A stretch of DNA of 64,000 nt from CAZWEJ01 sp964632435 (GCA_964632435.1 CAZWEJ010000001.1:29859-93858), one strand, 5' to 3'. Positions 16,132 to 25,203 are shown, counted from the stretch's first letter. Numbers and translations are program-made. Notes: generated by a model not told the origin, from the letters alone.

Positions 16132-16763
16132 TGGCCCAAGCAATTATTTATTCAAAGACAGGAGCTAAGAAAGAGGCTCCAGCAAAGCTCAGCAGCAAAG
16201 TATTCGCTGTCGAAGCTAATAATGACCTTTTAAAGCAGGCTTATGAGACCTACCTAGCTAATGGTCGAGCATCAAGTGCAAAAACAAAGAGCCGTGGCGA
16301 GGTTCGTGGTGGTGGTCGTAAGCCTTGGAAGCAAAAAGGTACAGGGCGAGCGCGTGCAGGTTCAATCCGACTTCCTCACTGGAAGGGCGGTGGTGTTGCT
16401 TTTGGACCAACCGGCGAGCAAAACTACACCAAGGATATGCCAGTTAAAGCCAAGCGAACTGCTATTAGGCAAGCTCTCAGCGTTCAGGCAAAAGACAAAA
16501 AGATTGTCATTCTTGAGTCATTTACAGGCGGCGAAGGCAAGGTCAAGCCAGTTGCTCAACTCCTAGACAAAATCAATCTTGATGGAAGCGTCCTAATCGT
16601 TGTTTCCGAGAAGACGCCTGTTATTGATCGTGCAACTCGCAATCTTCCAGGAGTAAAGGTTGTTTCGGCAAAATACCTCAATGTTTTCTCAATTCTTAAC
16701 GCCGACTGGGTCGTAATGACTACTGACGCGGAAAAGATCGTAACAGAATGGCTGGAGGCGTAG
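16131..16763 (+). CDS. rplD: 50S ribosomal protein L4 (uL4)
   Basis: 210 aa. The exit-tunnel loop with GGGRKPWKQKGTGRARAGS is intact, followed by HWKGGGVAFGP. L4 regulates its own operon in E. coli; whether that happens here is not shown. Overlaps rplC by one base. Confidence 0.96.
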   Translation: MAQAIIYSKTGAKKEAPAKLSSKVFAVEANNDLLKQAYETYLANGRASSAKTKSRGEVRGGGRKPWKQKGTGRARAGSIRLPHWKGGGVAFGPTGEQNYTKDMPVKAKRTAIRQALSVQAKDKKIVILESFTGGEGKVKPVAQLLDKINLDGSVLIVVSEKTPVIDRATRNLPGVKVVSAKYLNVFSILNADWVVMTTDAEKIVTEWLEA

Positions 16764-16764
16764 C

Positions 16765-17049
16765 ATGAGCATGGCACTAGTACCACGAGTAAGCGAAAAG
16801 GCTATGGCACTTGCCGAGCAGGGAGTTTACGTATTTAACGTCCCTACAACCGCAAACAAGATTGAGGTAGCGAAGGAAGTCGAGAAGGCCTTCAACGTTA
16901 GCGTGGTTGATGTAAACATTTTGATCCATAAGGGCAAGCAAGTATCTAGGCGATACGGCAAGAATGCTGGGAAGCGCAATAATACCAAAAAAGCCATGGT
17001 TACGGTAAAGAAGGGGCAGAAAATAGCCCTGTTTGAGGAGGGCAAGTAA
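16765..17049 (+). CDS. rplW: 50S ribosomal protein L23 (uL23)
   Basis: 94 aa, at the polypeptide exit and docking site for trigger factor and SRP. PRVSEKAM at the start and the (V)NILIHKGK segment fit L23. ATG with GGAGGCG upstream, one base after rplD, overlapping rplB by one base. Confidence 0.94.
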   Translation: MSMALVPRVSEKAMALAEQGVYVFNVPTTANKIEVAKEVEKAFNVSVVDVNILIHKGKQVSRRYGKNAGKRNNTKKAMVTVKKGQKIALFEEGK

Positions 17050-17885
17050 TGGCAGTTCGACTATACAAGCCAACGACTCCAGGTCGACGAGGAATGACCT
17101 CGATCGATACAAGTCAAATTACCAAGAAGAAGCCAGAGAAGTCACTTCTTGTGCCTATGAAGGCTGGTTCCGGTCGAAACAACCAGGGTCGAATTACCAT
17201 TCGTCACCGAGGTGGAGCGGTGAAGCGCTTCTATCGATTGGTTGATTTCCGACTTGTACCTGGGTTTAGTGGCAAGATTACCGCAATTGAGTACGACCCA
17301 AACCGCAGTGCGCACATTGCCTTGGTCGAACTAAAGAATGGCAAGAAAGCCTATATCCTTGCAGGTAATGATATGAAAGTTGGGCAGAAGATTGAAAGCG
17401 GCTCAGATGTGGAGATTCGCCGAGGCAATCGATTGCCACTTGCCAACATCCCTGTAGGTACTCAGATTTACAATATTGAGCTAGTTCTCGGCAAAGGCGG
17501 TCAAATTGCTCGTAGCGCTGGAACAAAAGCCCAGCTCGTCGCAAAAGAAGGTGAGTTTTGCCAGGTCCGACTTCCTAGTGGGGAAGTTCGTCTTGTGAAT
17601 CAGAACTGCATGGCAACAATCGGTGCTGTCGGTAACGAGGCTCACCAGAACGTTAAGTATGGTAGCGCCGGTCGTCGTCGTCGAATGGGTTGGCGCCCTA
17701 CCGTTCGCGGTAAGGCTATGAACCCAGTTGATCACCCTCACGGTGGTGGAGAAGGTGGTACCGATATCGGTTTGAAGCATCAGAAGACCCCTTGGGGTAA
17801 GGCAGCACTTGGTCTTAAGACCCGACGCCGCAAATTAACAGACCGCATGATTGTACGCGGACGTAAGCAAGGTAGGAGACGCTAA
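17049..17885 (+). CDS. rplB: 50S ribosomal protein L2 (uL2)
   Basis: 278 aa, normal length. RNA-binding core with GRITIRHRGGG-type motif near residue 50 and the peptidyl-transferase-associated NPVDHPHGGGEG loop with its conserved histidine. C-terminal basic tail. Directly abuts rpsS. Confidence 0.97.
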   Translation: MAVRLYKPTTPGRRGMTSIDTSQITKKKPEKSLLVPMKAGSGRNNQGRITIRHRGGAVKRFYRLVDFRLVPGFSGKITAIEYDPNRSAHIALVELKNGKKAYILAGNDMKVGQKIESGSDVEIRRGNRLPLANIPVGTQIYNIELVLGKGGQIARSAGTKAQLVAKEGEFCQVRLPSGEVRLVNQNCMATIGAVGNEAHQNVKYGSAGRRRRMGWRPTVRGKAMNPVDHPHGGGEGGTDIGLKHQKTPWGKAALGLKTRRRKLTDRMIVRGRKQGRRR

Positions 17886-18161
17886 ATGAGTCGTTCACTC
17901 AAAAAAGGCCCATACGTAGATGAAAAGTTGATGAAAAAAGTCGACAAGCTTAGTGCTGGCGACAAGACGGTAATCAAGACTTGGGCTCGATCAAGCACTA
18001 TCACACCTGAAATGGTTGGTTTTACTTTTGCTGTTCACAACGGACGACAACATCTTCCAGTATTCGTTACAGAGAATATGGTTGGTCACAAGTTAGGTGA
18101 GTTCTCTCCTACCCGTAAATTCCGTGGTCACGGCGGTAAGCTGGCGAAAGGTAAGAAATAA
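17886..18161 (+). CDS. rpsS: 30S ribosomal protein S19 (uS19)
   Basis: 91 aa. MSRSLKKGP(Y/F)VD start and the HKLGEFSPTRKFRGH motif identify it. Starts on the base after the rplB stop and overlaps rplV by one base. Confidence 0.97.
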   Translation: MSRSLKKGPYVDEKLMKKVDKLSAGDKTVIKTWARSSTITPEMVGFTFAVHNGRQHLPVFVTENMVGHKLGEFSPTRKFRGHGGKLAKGKK

Positions 18162-18538
18162 TGAACGTTCGTGCTAAAGCAAAATTCGTTGGCACTTCAC
18201 CTCGCAAAATCAGCTTGGTCGCTGCTCTTATTCGTGGCAAAAAAGTTGATGAGGCAAGAACTGTTCTCAACAACACCCAAAAGCGCGCTACCGATCCAGT
18301 TGGCAAAGTTTTGAATAGTGCTATTGCTAATGCCGAGAACAACTTCAACTTGAGTTCGAAGAACTTGATTGTTGAGTCGGTCCTTGTCGGCCCTGGCCCA
18401 ACCCTAAAGCGATTTCGCCCCCGAGCGCAGGGTCGCGCAGCTTCAATCTTAAAGCGAACTAGCCACATAACTGTGGTGTTGAAAGATTCATCAAAGGCTA
18501 AGGCAACAGACGTTAAGGCCAAGAAGGAGGCCAAATAA
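18161..18538 (+). CDS. rplV: 50S ribosomal protein L22 (uL22)
   Basis: 125 aa. N-terminal RISPRKISLV-type motif (GTSPRKISLVAALIRG) and the tunnel-lining hairpin GPTLKRFRPRAQGRA. C-terminal lysine-rich tail slightly longer than usual. Overlaps rpsC by one base. Confidence 0.96.
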   Translation: MNVRAKAKFVGTSPRKISLVAALIRGKKVDEARTVLNNTQKRATDPVGKVLNSAIANAENNFNLSSKNLIVESVLVGPGPTLKRFRPRAQGRAASILKRTSHITVVLKDSSKAKATDVKAKKEAK

Positions 18539-19167
18539 TGGGACAGAAAGTAAATCCGCGCAGTCTGCGCCTACAAGTTGATAAAGACTGGCAGTCAAAG
18601 TGGTTTGCCAGTAAGCAGACCTATGCTGATCAGCTGGTTGAAGACGTTAAGCTTCGCCGTGCTGTCGAAGGTAAGCTCAGTCGACGCGCCGGTGTTTCTC
18701 GAGTAGACATCGAGCGATCACCAAATCTCATTACGGTCACAATTTATACATCAAAGCCAGGAGTTGTTATCGGTCGAGGTGGAAGTGGCGCCGAAGAGCT
18801 CAAAAAGCTGCTTGTTAAGATCTGCAATGCGCCCGTCAAGGTCAGCATTGAGGAGATAAAGCGCCCAGAAACCAACGCCAAATTGGTTGCCGAAAACATT
18901 GCAGGTCAGCTTGAGCGACGAATTTCATTTAGGCGAGCTATGAAAATGGCTGCCGAGAATGCAGTTAAGTCAGGCGCTAAAGGTGCAAAGATAACCGTCG
19001 CTGGTCGTTTAAATGGCGCTGAAATGGGTCGCCGCGAAACTGTTGCTAACGGGTCAATTCCTTTGCACACTTTACGAGCAGACATTGATTACGCCCATGC
19101 TGAGGCAAAAACAACCTACGGCATCATTGGTGTCAAGGTATGGATATTTAAAGGAAACAAGTTCTAG
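18538..19167 (+). CDS. rpsC: 30S ribosomal protein S3 (uS3)
   Basis: 209 aa. MGQKVNP start, a type II KH domain with the VIGRGGSGAEEL loop, and the C-terminal GRLNGAEMGRRE motif. Forms the mRNA-entry helicase with S4 and S5. AAGGAGGCC lies ahead of the ATG inside rplV. Confidence 0.97.
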   Translation: MGQKVNPRSLRLQVDKDWQSKWFASKQTYADQLVEDVKLRRAVEGKLSRRAGVSRVDIERSPNLITVTIYTSKPGVVIGRGGSGAEELKKLLVKICNAPVKVSIEEIKRPETNAKLVAENIAGQLERRISFRRAMKMAAENAVKSGAKGAKITVAGRLNGAEMGRRETVANGSIPLHTLRADIDYAHAEAKTTYGIIGVKVWIFKGNKF

Positions 19168-19176
19168 AGGTCGATT

Positions 19177-19608
19177 ATGTTAATGCCAAAGAAGACAAAG
19201 TACAGAAAGCAGTTCAAGGGAAGAATTCCTAAGGGCCCTGCTACCCGTGGCACAGAACTAGCTTTTGGCCAGTTCGGACTACGTTCTGAGGGCACAGAGC
19301 GAATTACCTCACGACAGATTGAGGCCGCCAGACGAGCCATGACTCGACACATCAAGCGTGGTGGTAAGGTTTGGATCCGTATCTTCCCAGATTTGCCTGT
19401 TACCAAGAAGCCTGCTGAAGTAAGCATGGGTAGCGGAAAAGGTTCAATTGACCACTACGCTGCTCGAGTACGACCAGGACGAATTATGTTTGAAATGGAT
19501 GGTGTCCGCGAGGATCTAGCTCGAGAGGCAATGAGACTTGCTGGGCGTAAGTTGCCGGTTAAGACAAAGTTTGTGGTTCGCCACACTCCAGGGGAGACCT
19601 CAGAATGA
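19177..19608 (+). CDS. rplP: 50S ribosomal protein L16 (uL16)
   Basis: 143 aa. MLMPKKTKYRKQFKGR start matches the usual MLxPKRTKYRK form, so the first ATG is preferred over the in-frame ATG six bases later. The GRGKVWIRIFPD-type segment and GSGKGSIDH loop are conserved. It lies near the A-site tRNA elbow. Overlaps rpmC by four bases. Confidence 0.96.
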   Translation: MLMPKKTKYRKQFKGRIPKGPATRGTELAFGQFGLRSEGTERITSRQIEAARRAMTRHIKRGGKVWIRIFPDLPVTKKPAEVSMGSGKGSIDHYAARVRPGRIMFEMDGVREDLAREAMRLAGRKLPVKTKFVVRHTPGETSE

Positions 19609-19814
19609 AAGTAAAAGAGATCACCCAGAAGACCGACAAGGAGTTGATGACCCTGCTAATTGACTCACGAAAGAAGCTAGCCGATGCAAAGGTGGAGCTT
19701 AGGACTAAGCAGGTAAGTAATGTTAAAGAAATACTAGCTTTGCGAAAGACCATTGCACGTGTGCTGACGGTTCAACGCGAGCGAGAGCTAACCAAGGAGG
19801 AAGCAAATGGCTAG
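19605..19814 (+). CDS. rpmC: 50S ribosomal protein L29 (uL29)
   Basis: 69 aa, two-helix protein next to the tunnel exit. MKVKEI start, K-(E/D)L-M-x-L-L centre, and the RKTIARVLTV(Q/I) C-terminal helix. ATGA overlap with rplP and 8-base overlap with rpsQ. Confidence 0.93.
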   Translation: MKVKEITQKTDKELMTLLIDSRKKLADAKVELRTKQVSNVKEILALRKTIARVLTVQRERELTKEEANG

Positions 19815-20055
19815 ACGACTGCGAGGAACAGTTTCCTCCAACAAAATGGATAAGACAGTAGTTGTAAAGGTAGAACGTGTTAAAGAGCACCCTATTTACC
19901 GCAAGAAGTACACGGTGACAACAAACTTCAAGGCTCATGACGAGAAGAACTCATGCCAAGTTGGCGATCTTGTCGATATCATTGAGAGTCGCCCAATTAG
20001 CAAAGATAAGCATTGGGTAGTCGAGAAGAAGGTTACCGCTAAGGAGTTGAAGTAA
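19807..20055 (+). CDS. rpsQ: 30S ribosomal protein S17 (uS17)
   Basis: 82 aa OB-fold protein. LRGTVSSNKMDKTVVVKVE start and HPIYRKK(Y) motif. AAGGAGGAAGCAA precedes the ATG within the end of rpmC. Overlaps rplN by one base. Confidence 0.95.
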   Translation: MARRLRGTVSSNKMDKTVVVKVERVKEHPIYRKKYTVTTNFKAHDEKNSCQVGDLVDIIESRPISKDKHWVVEKKVTAKELK

Positions 20056-20423
20056 TGGTTCAGGCCGAATCAAGATTAAAAGTAGCTGATAACAGCGGCG
20101 CCCGCGAGGTGCTGTGTATCAAGGTGCTTGGTGGATCACGACGACGCTACGCCGGTATTGGTGACATTATCACTGCATCCGTGAAGTCTGCAGCTCCTAA
20201 TGGCAACGTCAAAAAGAAAGAGGTTGTTCAGGCGGTTGTAGTACGAACTACCAAAACCACTCGACGCCCCGACGGTAGCCAGATTCGCTTTGACGATAAC
20301 GCTGTTGTCATTATTGATAAGAATAAGCAGCCTCGAGCAACCCGTGTTTTTGGACCAGTCGCTCGAGAACTTCGTGACGGTGGTTACATGAAGATCATTT
20401 CCCTCGCGCCGGAGGTGCTCTAA
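20055..20423 (+). CDS. rplN: 50S ribosomal protein L14 (uL14)
   Basis: 122 aa, the standard length. MVQAESRLKVADNSGAREVLCI start, (R)RRYAGIGDII motif and the C-terminal FGPVARELR(D/E)... SLAPEVL end. Overlaps rplX by one base. Confidence 0.97.
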   Translation: MVQAESRLKVADNSGAREVLCIKVLGGSRRRYAGIGDIITASVKSAAPNGNVKKKEVVQAVVVRTTKTTRRPDGSQIRFDDNAVVIIDKNKQPRATRVFGPVARELRDGGYMKIISLAPEVL

Positions 20424-20788
20424 TGAAGATACGTAGAGAAGACCAGGTTATGGTCATCACCGGAAAAGACAAGGGCAAGACCGGCAAGGTAACTCAGGTC
20501 ATACCCAAGAGGAATGCGGTTATTGTTGACGGCTTGAATGTTGTAAAACGGCACACAAAGCCATCAGATAAGTTCCCACAGGGTGGAATTCTAGAGATCA
20601 ATAAGCCAATAGATGCCTCAAAAGTTATGGTGCTTGACCCAACTTCGGGTAAGCCCGCAAGAGTTGGTTACAGGCTAACAAAGGATGGTGTTAAAGAGCG
20701 AGTCTTTAAAGAATCGCGCTACGCCAAGCCTAAAAAAGCAGAGAAAGCATCAAAGGATGCAAAAGATAAGAAAGAGAAGAAGGCCTAG
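20423..20788 (+). CDS. rplX: 50S ribosomal protein L24 (uL24)
   Basis: 121 aa. KOW motif (DQVMVITGKDKGKTGKV) at residues 6-22 and the HTKPS loop. The last 18 residues are an added lysine/aspartate tail, making it longer than the usual 100-105 aa. Initiates 50S assembly. rplE follows after two bases. Confidence 0.95.
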   Translation: MKIRREDQVMVITGKDKGKTGKVTQVIPKRNAVIVDGLNVVKRHTKPSDKFPQGGILEINKPIDASKVMVLDPTSGKPARVGYRLTKDGVKERVFKESRYAKPKKAEKASKDAKDKKEKKA

Positions 20789-20790
20789 TC

Positions 20791-21336
20791 ATGAGTAGAC
20801 TACGAGAAAAATATCAGAAAGAGATAAAGAAGCAGCTCAAGCAAGAGCTGGGCCTAGCTAATGATCATCAAATACCGAAGGTTGAGAAAGTAGTAGTCAA
20901 CGCTGGAGTTGGGCGAGCAGTTGCTGATAGTAAGCATATTGAGCACGTGACCAACACAATTACTAAGGTTACCGGCCAAGCGCCTGTCACTACTGTCGCC
21001 AAGAACAGTATTGCTGGCTTCAAGCTTCGTGACGGCAACAAGATTGGTGTAAGCGTTACCCTGCGTGGTGAGCGAATGTATGAGTTTCTTGATAGGTTGG
21101 TTTCAATCACTATTCCTCGAATTAGAGACTTCCGTGGGATCTCAACCACGGCGTTTGATAAGCAGGGCAATTACAGCATCGGCCTTAAAGATCAAACCGT
21201 ATTTCCAGAGATCAGCTATGAAGAAGCAGGAACACCCCACGGTCTTCAGGTAAACATTGTTACTACCGCTAAGACCAAAGAGGAGAGTAAAAAATTACTA
21301 GAATTAATGGGATTTCCCTTTAGGAGGAACAGCTAA
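20791..21336 (+). CDS. rplE: 50S ribosomal protein L5 (uL5)
   Basis: 181 aa. Y-x-K-E(I) start, VPKVEKVVVN-type segment (IPKVEKVVVNAGVG), the LRGERMYEFLDRL motif and the FPEISY(E) loop. Binds 5S rRNA and contacts P-site tRNA. Overlaps rpsN by one base. Confidence 0.96.
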   Translation: MSRLREKYQKEIKKQLKQELGLANDHQIPKVEKVVVNAGVGRAVADSKHIEHVTNTITKVTGQAPVTTVAKNSIAGFKLRDGNKIGVSVTLRGERMYEFLDRLVSITIPRIRDFRGISTTAFDKQGNYSIGLKDQTVFPEISYEEAGTPHGLQVNIVTTAKTKEESKKLLELMGFPFRRNS

Positions 21337-21521
21337 TGGCACGAGTAGCCTTGGTCGCAAAGGCCAATAAAAAGCCAAAGTTTTCGACCCGCAAGGTCAA
21401 TCGCTGCAAGCTGTGCGGTCGACCTCGAGGTTATATACGTAAGTTCGGTATGTGCCGAATTTGCTTCCGCGAGCACGCAAGCCGTGGACAGATCCCTGGC
21501 GTAACTAAGGCCAGTTGGTAA
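21336..21521 (+). CDS. rpsN: 30S ribosomal protein S14, zinc-binding type Z (uS14)
   Basis: 61 aa. Zinc site CKLCGRP...CRICFRE with two CXXC pairs, as in the short type Z form. GGAGGAACAGCT precedes the ATG inside rplE. The length and position between rplE and rpsH are typical. Confidence 0.96.
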   Translation: MARVALVAKANKKPKFSTRKVNRCKLCGRPRGYIRKFGMCRICFREHASRGQIPGVTKASW

Positions 21522-21531
21522 GGAGAGCACG

Positions 21532-21918
21532 ATGACAGATCCAATCGCAGATATGTTAACAAGAATTAGAAACGCCATCGCGGCAGGTCGCGAATCGGTG
21601 GTAGTGCCTCATTCCAAAATTAAGGAATCACTGGCCTCAATCTTAAAGCAAAACAACTTTATTGCTGACTATCGTGTTGAAGAAGTTGATGGCTTTAAGA
21701 CAATCATAATCACCGTTAAAGAAGGAGACCGGCCAGCAATTAGCTCACTACAGCGAGTAAGCAAGCCAGGTCGAAGAGTCTACACCAGCAGCAAGGATAT
21801 TCCTTTGGTGCTTGGTGGACGCGGAATGGTTATCCTTTCTACCTCAGGTGGATTGATGACTGGCCGTGAGGCACGCCAAAAAGGCCTCGGCGGTGAATTA
21901 ATCTGTAAGGTGTGGTAA
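21532..21918 (+). CDS. rpsH: 30S ribosomal protein S8 (uS8)
   Basis: 128 aa. (M)TDPIADMLTRIRNA start and the C-terminal STSGGLMTGREAR motif. S8 is the spc-operon feedback regulator in E. coli; the rplX-rplE junction here shows no obvious copy of that site. AAGGAGAGCACG precedes the ATG. Confidence 0.96.
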   Translation: MTDPIADMLTRIRNAIAAGRESVVVPHSKIKESLASILKQNNFIADYRVEEVDGFKTIIITVKEGDRPAISSLQRVSKPGRRVYTSSKDIPLVLGGRGMVILSTSGGLMTGREARQKGLGGELICKVW

Positions 21919-21919
21919 G

Positions 21920-22456
21920 ATGAGTCGAATTGGACGACAACCTATCGAAGTGCCAGCAGGTGTAAACGTTGAGTTTGAAGGCGACGTAATCATGGCAACC
22001 GGTCCAAAAGGGACCCTTGAGGTCAAACTTCTACCCGGTCTTAAGGTTGAGCAGAACGAAAACGTTCTCACCGTTGTTAAAAAGCTTGATAACGAAGAGA
22101 CTCAGCGCACTTTTGGTTTGCAGAGAACCCTTATCAACAACATTGTTGTAGGCGTTAGCCAAGGTTATGAACGCCGATTGGAAATTAACGGCGTCGGTTA
22201 CCGAGCAAACGTAGCGGGTAACATCATCAACCTTTCTCTTGGCTACTCTCACCCGATTGAGTTCAAGCTCCCTCAAGGTGTTGAGGCTAAGGTAGAAAAG
22301 AACCTGATTATTCTCAACAGCGCCGATAAGCAGCTTGTTGGGCAAGTAGCAGCAAATATCCGCGCCCTACGCAAGCCGGAACCATATAAAGGTAAGGGCA
22401 TCAAGTATGTAGAGGAGCGCATTAGGCGCAAGGCCGGAAAGGCGGCAACAAAGTAA
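21920..22456 (+). CDS. rplF: 50S ribosomal protein L6 (uL6)
   Basis: 178 aa. MSRIGRQPIEVP start, the GYERRLEINGVGYRA centre and the C-terminal RKPEPYKGKGIKY motif. Near the factor-binding site. Overlaps rplR by one base. Confidence 0.96.
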   Translation: MSRIGRQPIEVPAGVNVEFEGDVIMATGPKGTLEVKLLPGLKVEQNENVLTVVKKLDNEETQRTFGLQRTLINNIVVGVSQGYERRLEINGVGYRANVAGNIINLSLGYSHPIEFKLPQGVEAKVEKNLIILNSADKQLVGQVAANIRALRKPEPYKGKGIKYVEERIRRKAGKAATK

Positions 22457-22806
22457 TGAGTATGAATGTGTTAACTAATAAAGATCAGCGTAGAAAGCGA
22501 ATTCGGGCCAAGATTTGGGGCACCGCTGAGCGACCACGCCTTAGTGTTAATATCAGCAATAAGCATATTGTGGCTCAGTTGATTAACGATGATAAGGGTG
22601 TAACTCTCGGGTATGTTTCAACTGTTGGCAATAAGGATGTTAAAGGAAATATGACCGAAAAGGCAAAGACAGTCGGCGAGCAAATTGCAGCTATAGCATC
22701 AAAGAAGAAGATCAAAACTGTGATCTTTGATCGAGGCACCAGAATTTACCACGGCCGTCTGGCAGCTTTAGCAAATGCCGCTAGAGATAAGGGATTGGAG
22801 TTTTAG
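22456..22806 (+). CDS. rplR: 50S ribosomal protein L18 (uL18)
   Basis: 116 aa. (K)RIRAKIWGTAERPRLSV start and FDRGTRIYHGRLAALANAARD(K)G-LEF end. Binds 5S rRNA together with L5. One base separates it from rpsE. Confidence 0.95.
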   Translation: MSMNVLTNKDQRRKRIRAKIWGTAERPRLSVNISNKHIVAQLINDDKGVTLGYVSTVGNKDVKGNMTEKAKTVGEQIAAIASKKKIKTVIFDRGTRIYHGRLAALANAARDKGLEF

Positions 22807-22807
22807 T

Positions 22808-23341
22808 ATGGCAATTCAACAGCAGCCAAAAGAATTTGAAGAGACAGTAATTGCCATCGACCGCGTAGCGAGAGTCGTTAAGGGTGGACGAAGATTCCGA
22901 TTTAGGGCAACTGTCGTTATCGGTGACGGTAAAGGCCGAGTTGGGCTTGGTATTGGTAAAGGCGGCGAGGTTATCACTGCAATTGCTAAGGCAGTTGCTC
23001 GCGCTCGACGCAATATGATTACTATTCCTTTGAAGAATGGCACCATCCCCCACGAAGTTACAGTTCGTTTCTCCGGGGCACAGGTAATGCTGAAGCCTGC
23101 CTCAGATGGTACCGGTGTTATTGCCGGTGGTGCGGTTAGAAATGTAGTTGAGCGAGCCGGCATTCATAATCTGTTGACCAAGTCGTTTGGCTCAACAAAC
23201 AAGGTGAATAATGCCTATGCTACAATTATGGCACTGTCGCAGCTTGAGCCGGTTGAATCAAGCCCAATCCCTCGAGCAAAAGCGCTTCGAGATGCCAAGC
23301 AGACCAAAGAAACCAAACCAAAGACTAAGGCGGCTGCTTAA
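22808..23341 (+). CDS. rpsE: 30S ribosomal protein S5 (uS5)
   Basis: 177 aa from the ATG at 22808 directly after the rplR stop; the longer in-frame extension into rplR is rejected. RVVKGGRRFRF motif, the GDGKGRVGLGIGKGGEV loop and the C-terminal ALRDAKQ segment. In most bacteria rpmD (L30) follows; here nine bases later rplO begins, so L30 is absent. Confidence 0.96.
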   Translation: MAIQQQPKEFEETVIAIDRVARVVKGGRRFRFRATVVIGDGKGRVGLGIGKGGEVITAIAKAVARARRNMITIPLKNGTIPHEVTVRFSGAQVMLKPASDGTGVIAGGAVRNVVERAGIHNLLTKSFGSTNKVNNAYATIMALSQLEPVESSPIPRAKALRDAKQTKETKPKTKAAA

Positions 23342-23350
23342 GGATAGACT

Positions 23351-23833
23351 ATGAAGATTCATGAATTAACAGTTTCATCAAAACAAGACCGAAAGAGGGT
23401 TGGTCGCGGTATTGGTTCCGGCACCGGTAAAACTGCCGGTCGAGGTACAAAAGGCCAAAATTCAAGGTCTGGAGGCGGTGTACGCCCTGGGTTCGAAGGC
23501 GGACAAAACCCGTTAGCCAAGCGATTGCCAAAGAAGCGTGGTTTCCGAGCCCTCAACCCAACTAACTACACAGTAATTAGCCTATCGCGTATTGAAACCC
23601 TTAAAGGCTCAAAGCTAGACAATGCCTCATTGGTTGATGCAGGGATTACTGCAAACCTAAGCACTCCAGTTAAAGTTCTTGGAACCGGCAAGCTTACTCG
23701 CAAAGTCGATGTAAAACTTCAGGCAGCAACTTCAACAGCTAAGGCTGCAATCGAAAAAGCTGGTGGATCATTTACAGTAGCTACCGTTGTAAAAAGCCCC
23801 AAGAAGCCATCAAAGCGTAATAGAAAGTCGTAA
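23351..23833 (+). CDS. rplO: 50S ribosomal protein L15 (uL15)
   Basis: 160 aa. MKIHELT start, glycine-rich GRGIGSGTGKTAGRGTKGQ region and the RPGFEGGQNPLAKRLPK motif. C-terminal lysine-rich tail (KSPKKPSKRNRKS). Immediately ahead of secY. Confidence 0.96.
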   Translation: MKIHELTVSSKQDRKRVGRGIGSGTGKTAGRGTKGQNSRSGGGVRPGFEGGQNPLAKRLPKKRGFRALNPTNYTVISLSRIETLKGSKLDNASLVDAGITANLSTPVKVLGTGKLTRKVDVKLQAATSTAKAAIEKAGGSFTVATVVKSPKKPSKRNRKS

Positions 23834-23837
23834 TTAG

Positions 23838-25151
23838 GTGGACTGGGCGACACTAAAGCAAGCCTTACGTTCATCAGATTTGCGGCGGCGTATCGGATTT
23901 GTTCTGTTTATACTGGTTCTTTTCCGGGTTCTTTCTTATGTCCCAGTTCCAGTTCCCGACAACGCTGCGCTGTCCTCATTTTTAAATAACCTCTTTAATA
24001 GCAGCCAGCTGCTAGGTTTTGCAGATCTATTTTCTGGTGGAAGTCTTAGTAATTTCTCGATCATCATGATGGGTCTCGGACCTTACATCAACGCGTCTAT
24101 TATTGTTCAATTGATGACTCGGGTTATACCTCAACTCGAAGCCTTAAGCAAAGAAGGTGAAGCCGGTAGGAGGAAGATTAATCAATACACAAGACTTCTT
24201 ACGTTACCCTTAGCAGTTGTGCAATCAATTGCTATGGTGATTCTAATCCAAAAGACTTCTGTTCAAATTGCCAATACTGACTTAATTGGCAACCCTAGTA
24301 TTTTTGATTGGTTCCTTATGGTTATCACGATGACTGCGGGTACGATGCTGTTAATGTGGATGGGTGAGCTGATAACTGAGCGCGGCGTCGGAAACGGTAT
24401 TTCTCTGATTATTGTGGCTGGAATAGTCGCGTCCATACCTGCAAATATTATTCAAAACTACAGCTTGGTGGTGAATGATACTGGTAAATTGCTACAAACG
24501 TTGGCCATTGCTGCAGGTGCTCTTGCAGTTACGTACATAATTGTTCAGCTAAACGAAGGGCATCGGTCGATTCCAGTTTCGTATGCTCGTCGAATTAGAG
24601 GTAACAGGGTATTCTCTGGTGTCGATACCTATATGCCAATTAAGCTAATAACGGCTGGGGTTATACCAATTATCTTTGCGCTAGCCTTTTTGGCAGTCCC
24701 TCCATTTCTTGGGCAGCTACTTTCCGGTGCAAGTACTGCTTGGGTATCAGCCTTCGGCACGTGGCTAACCACAACCTTTGCAGCAACCAGCATCTGGTAT
24801 GCGGGCTCATATTTCTTCTTGGTTGTAGGGTTTACGTACTTCTATACTTCAATTATTTTCAATTCGACGGAAATAGCCGAAAATATGCAGAAGAATGGCG
24901 GGTTTATACCAGGTATTAGGCCGGGCACAGAAACCGCAGCCTATTTAAAGAAGGTCATTAATAGATTGACTCTATTTGGCGCAATAGCCCTAGGTTTAAT
25001 AGCAATAATGCCATTTATAGTAGAGCGCTTTACAGGTACGACCTCCCTAACTATTGGAGGAACCAGCCTGTTGATTATCGTGGCTGTAGCGCTTGAAACA
25101 ATGAAGCAAATCCGCTCAAGAGTCATACAAATTAGCTATGACAATTATTAA
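23838..25151 (+). CDS. secY: preprotein translocase subunit SecY
   Basis: 437 aa, GTG start. Ten predicted membrane segments; the RRRIGFVLFILVLFRV first helix, the GP(Y)INASIIVQL segment in TM2 and the cytoplasmic RRIRGNRVFSGVDTYMP loop are characteristic. Forms the protein-conducting channel with SecE (45176). Neither adk nor map follows; a new promoter leads to infA. Confidence 0.96.
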   Translation: MDWATLKQALRSSDLRRRIGFVLFILVLFRVLSYVPVPVPDNAALSSFLNNLFNSSQLLGFADLFSGGSLSNFSIIMMGLGPYINASIIVQLMTRVIPQLEALSKEGEAGRRKINQYTRLLTLPLAVVQSIAMVILIQKTSVQIANTDLIGNPSIFDWFLMVITMTAGTMLLMWMGELITERGVGNGISLIIVAGIVASIPANIIQNYSLVVNDTGKLLQTLAIAAGALAVTYIIVQLNEGHRSIPVSYARRIRGNRVFSGVDTYMPIKLITAGVIPIIFALAFLAVPPFLGQLLSGASTAWVSAFGTWLTTTFAATSIWYAGSYFFLVVGFTYFYTSIIFNSTEIAENMQKNGGFIPGIRPGTETAAYLKKVINRLTLFGAIALGLIAIMPFIVERFTGTTSLTIGGTSLLIIVAVALETMKQIRSRVIQISYDNY

Positions 25152-25174
25152 TGCAAATTTTACGCAAAAACTCC

Positions 25175-25203
25175 TTTACAGATCTGAAAAAAATCTGTAT
25201 TAT
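25175..25203 (+). promoter_or_regulatory. promoter of the infA-rpmJ-rpsM-rpoA group
   Basis: TTTACA (25175-25180), 17 bases, TATTAT (25198-25203). The spacer carries an inverted repeat, CAGAT (25179-25183) against ATCTG (25193-25197), overlapping the promoter. The extended form TTTACAGAT resembles the TTGACAGAT of other promoters in the window. Confidence 0.65.
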
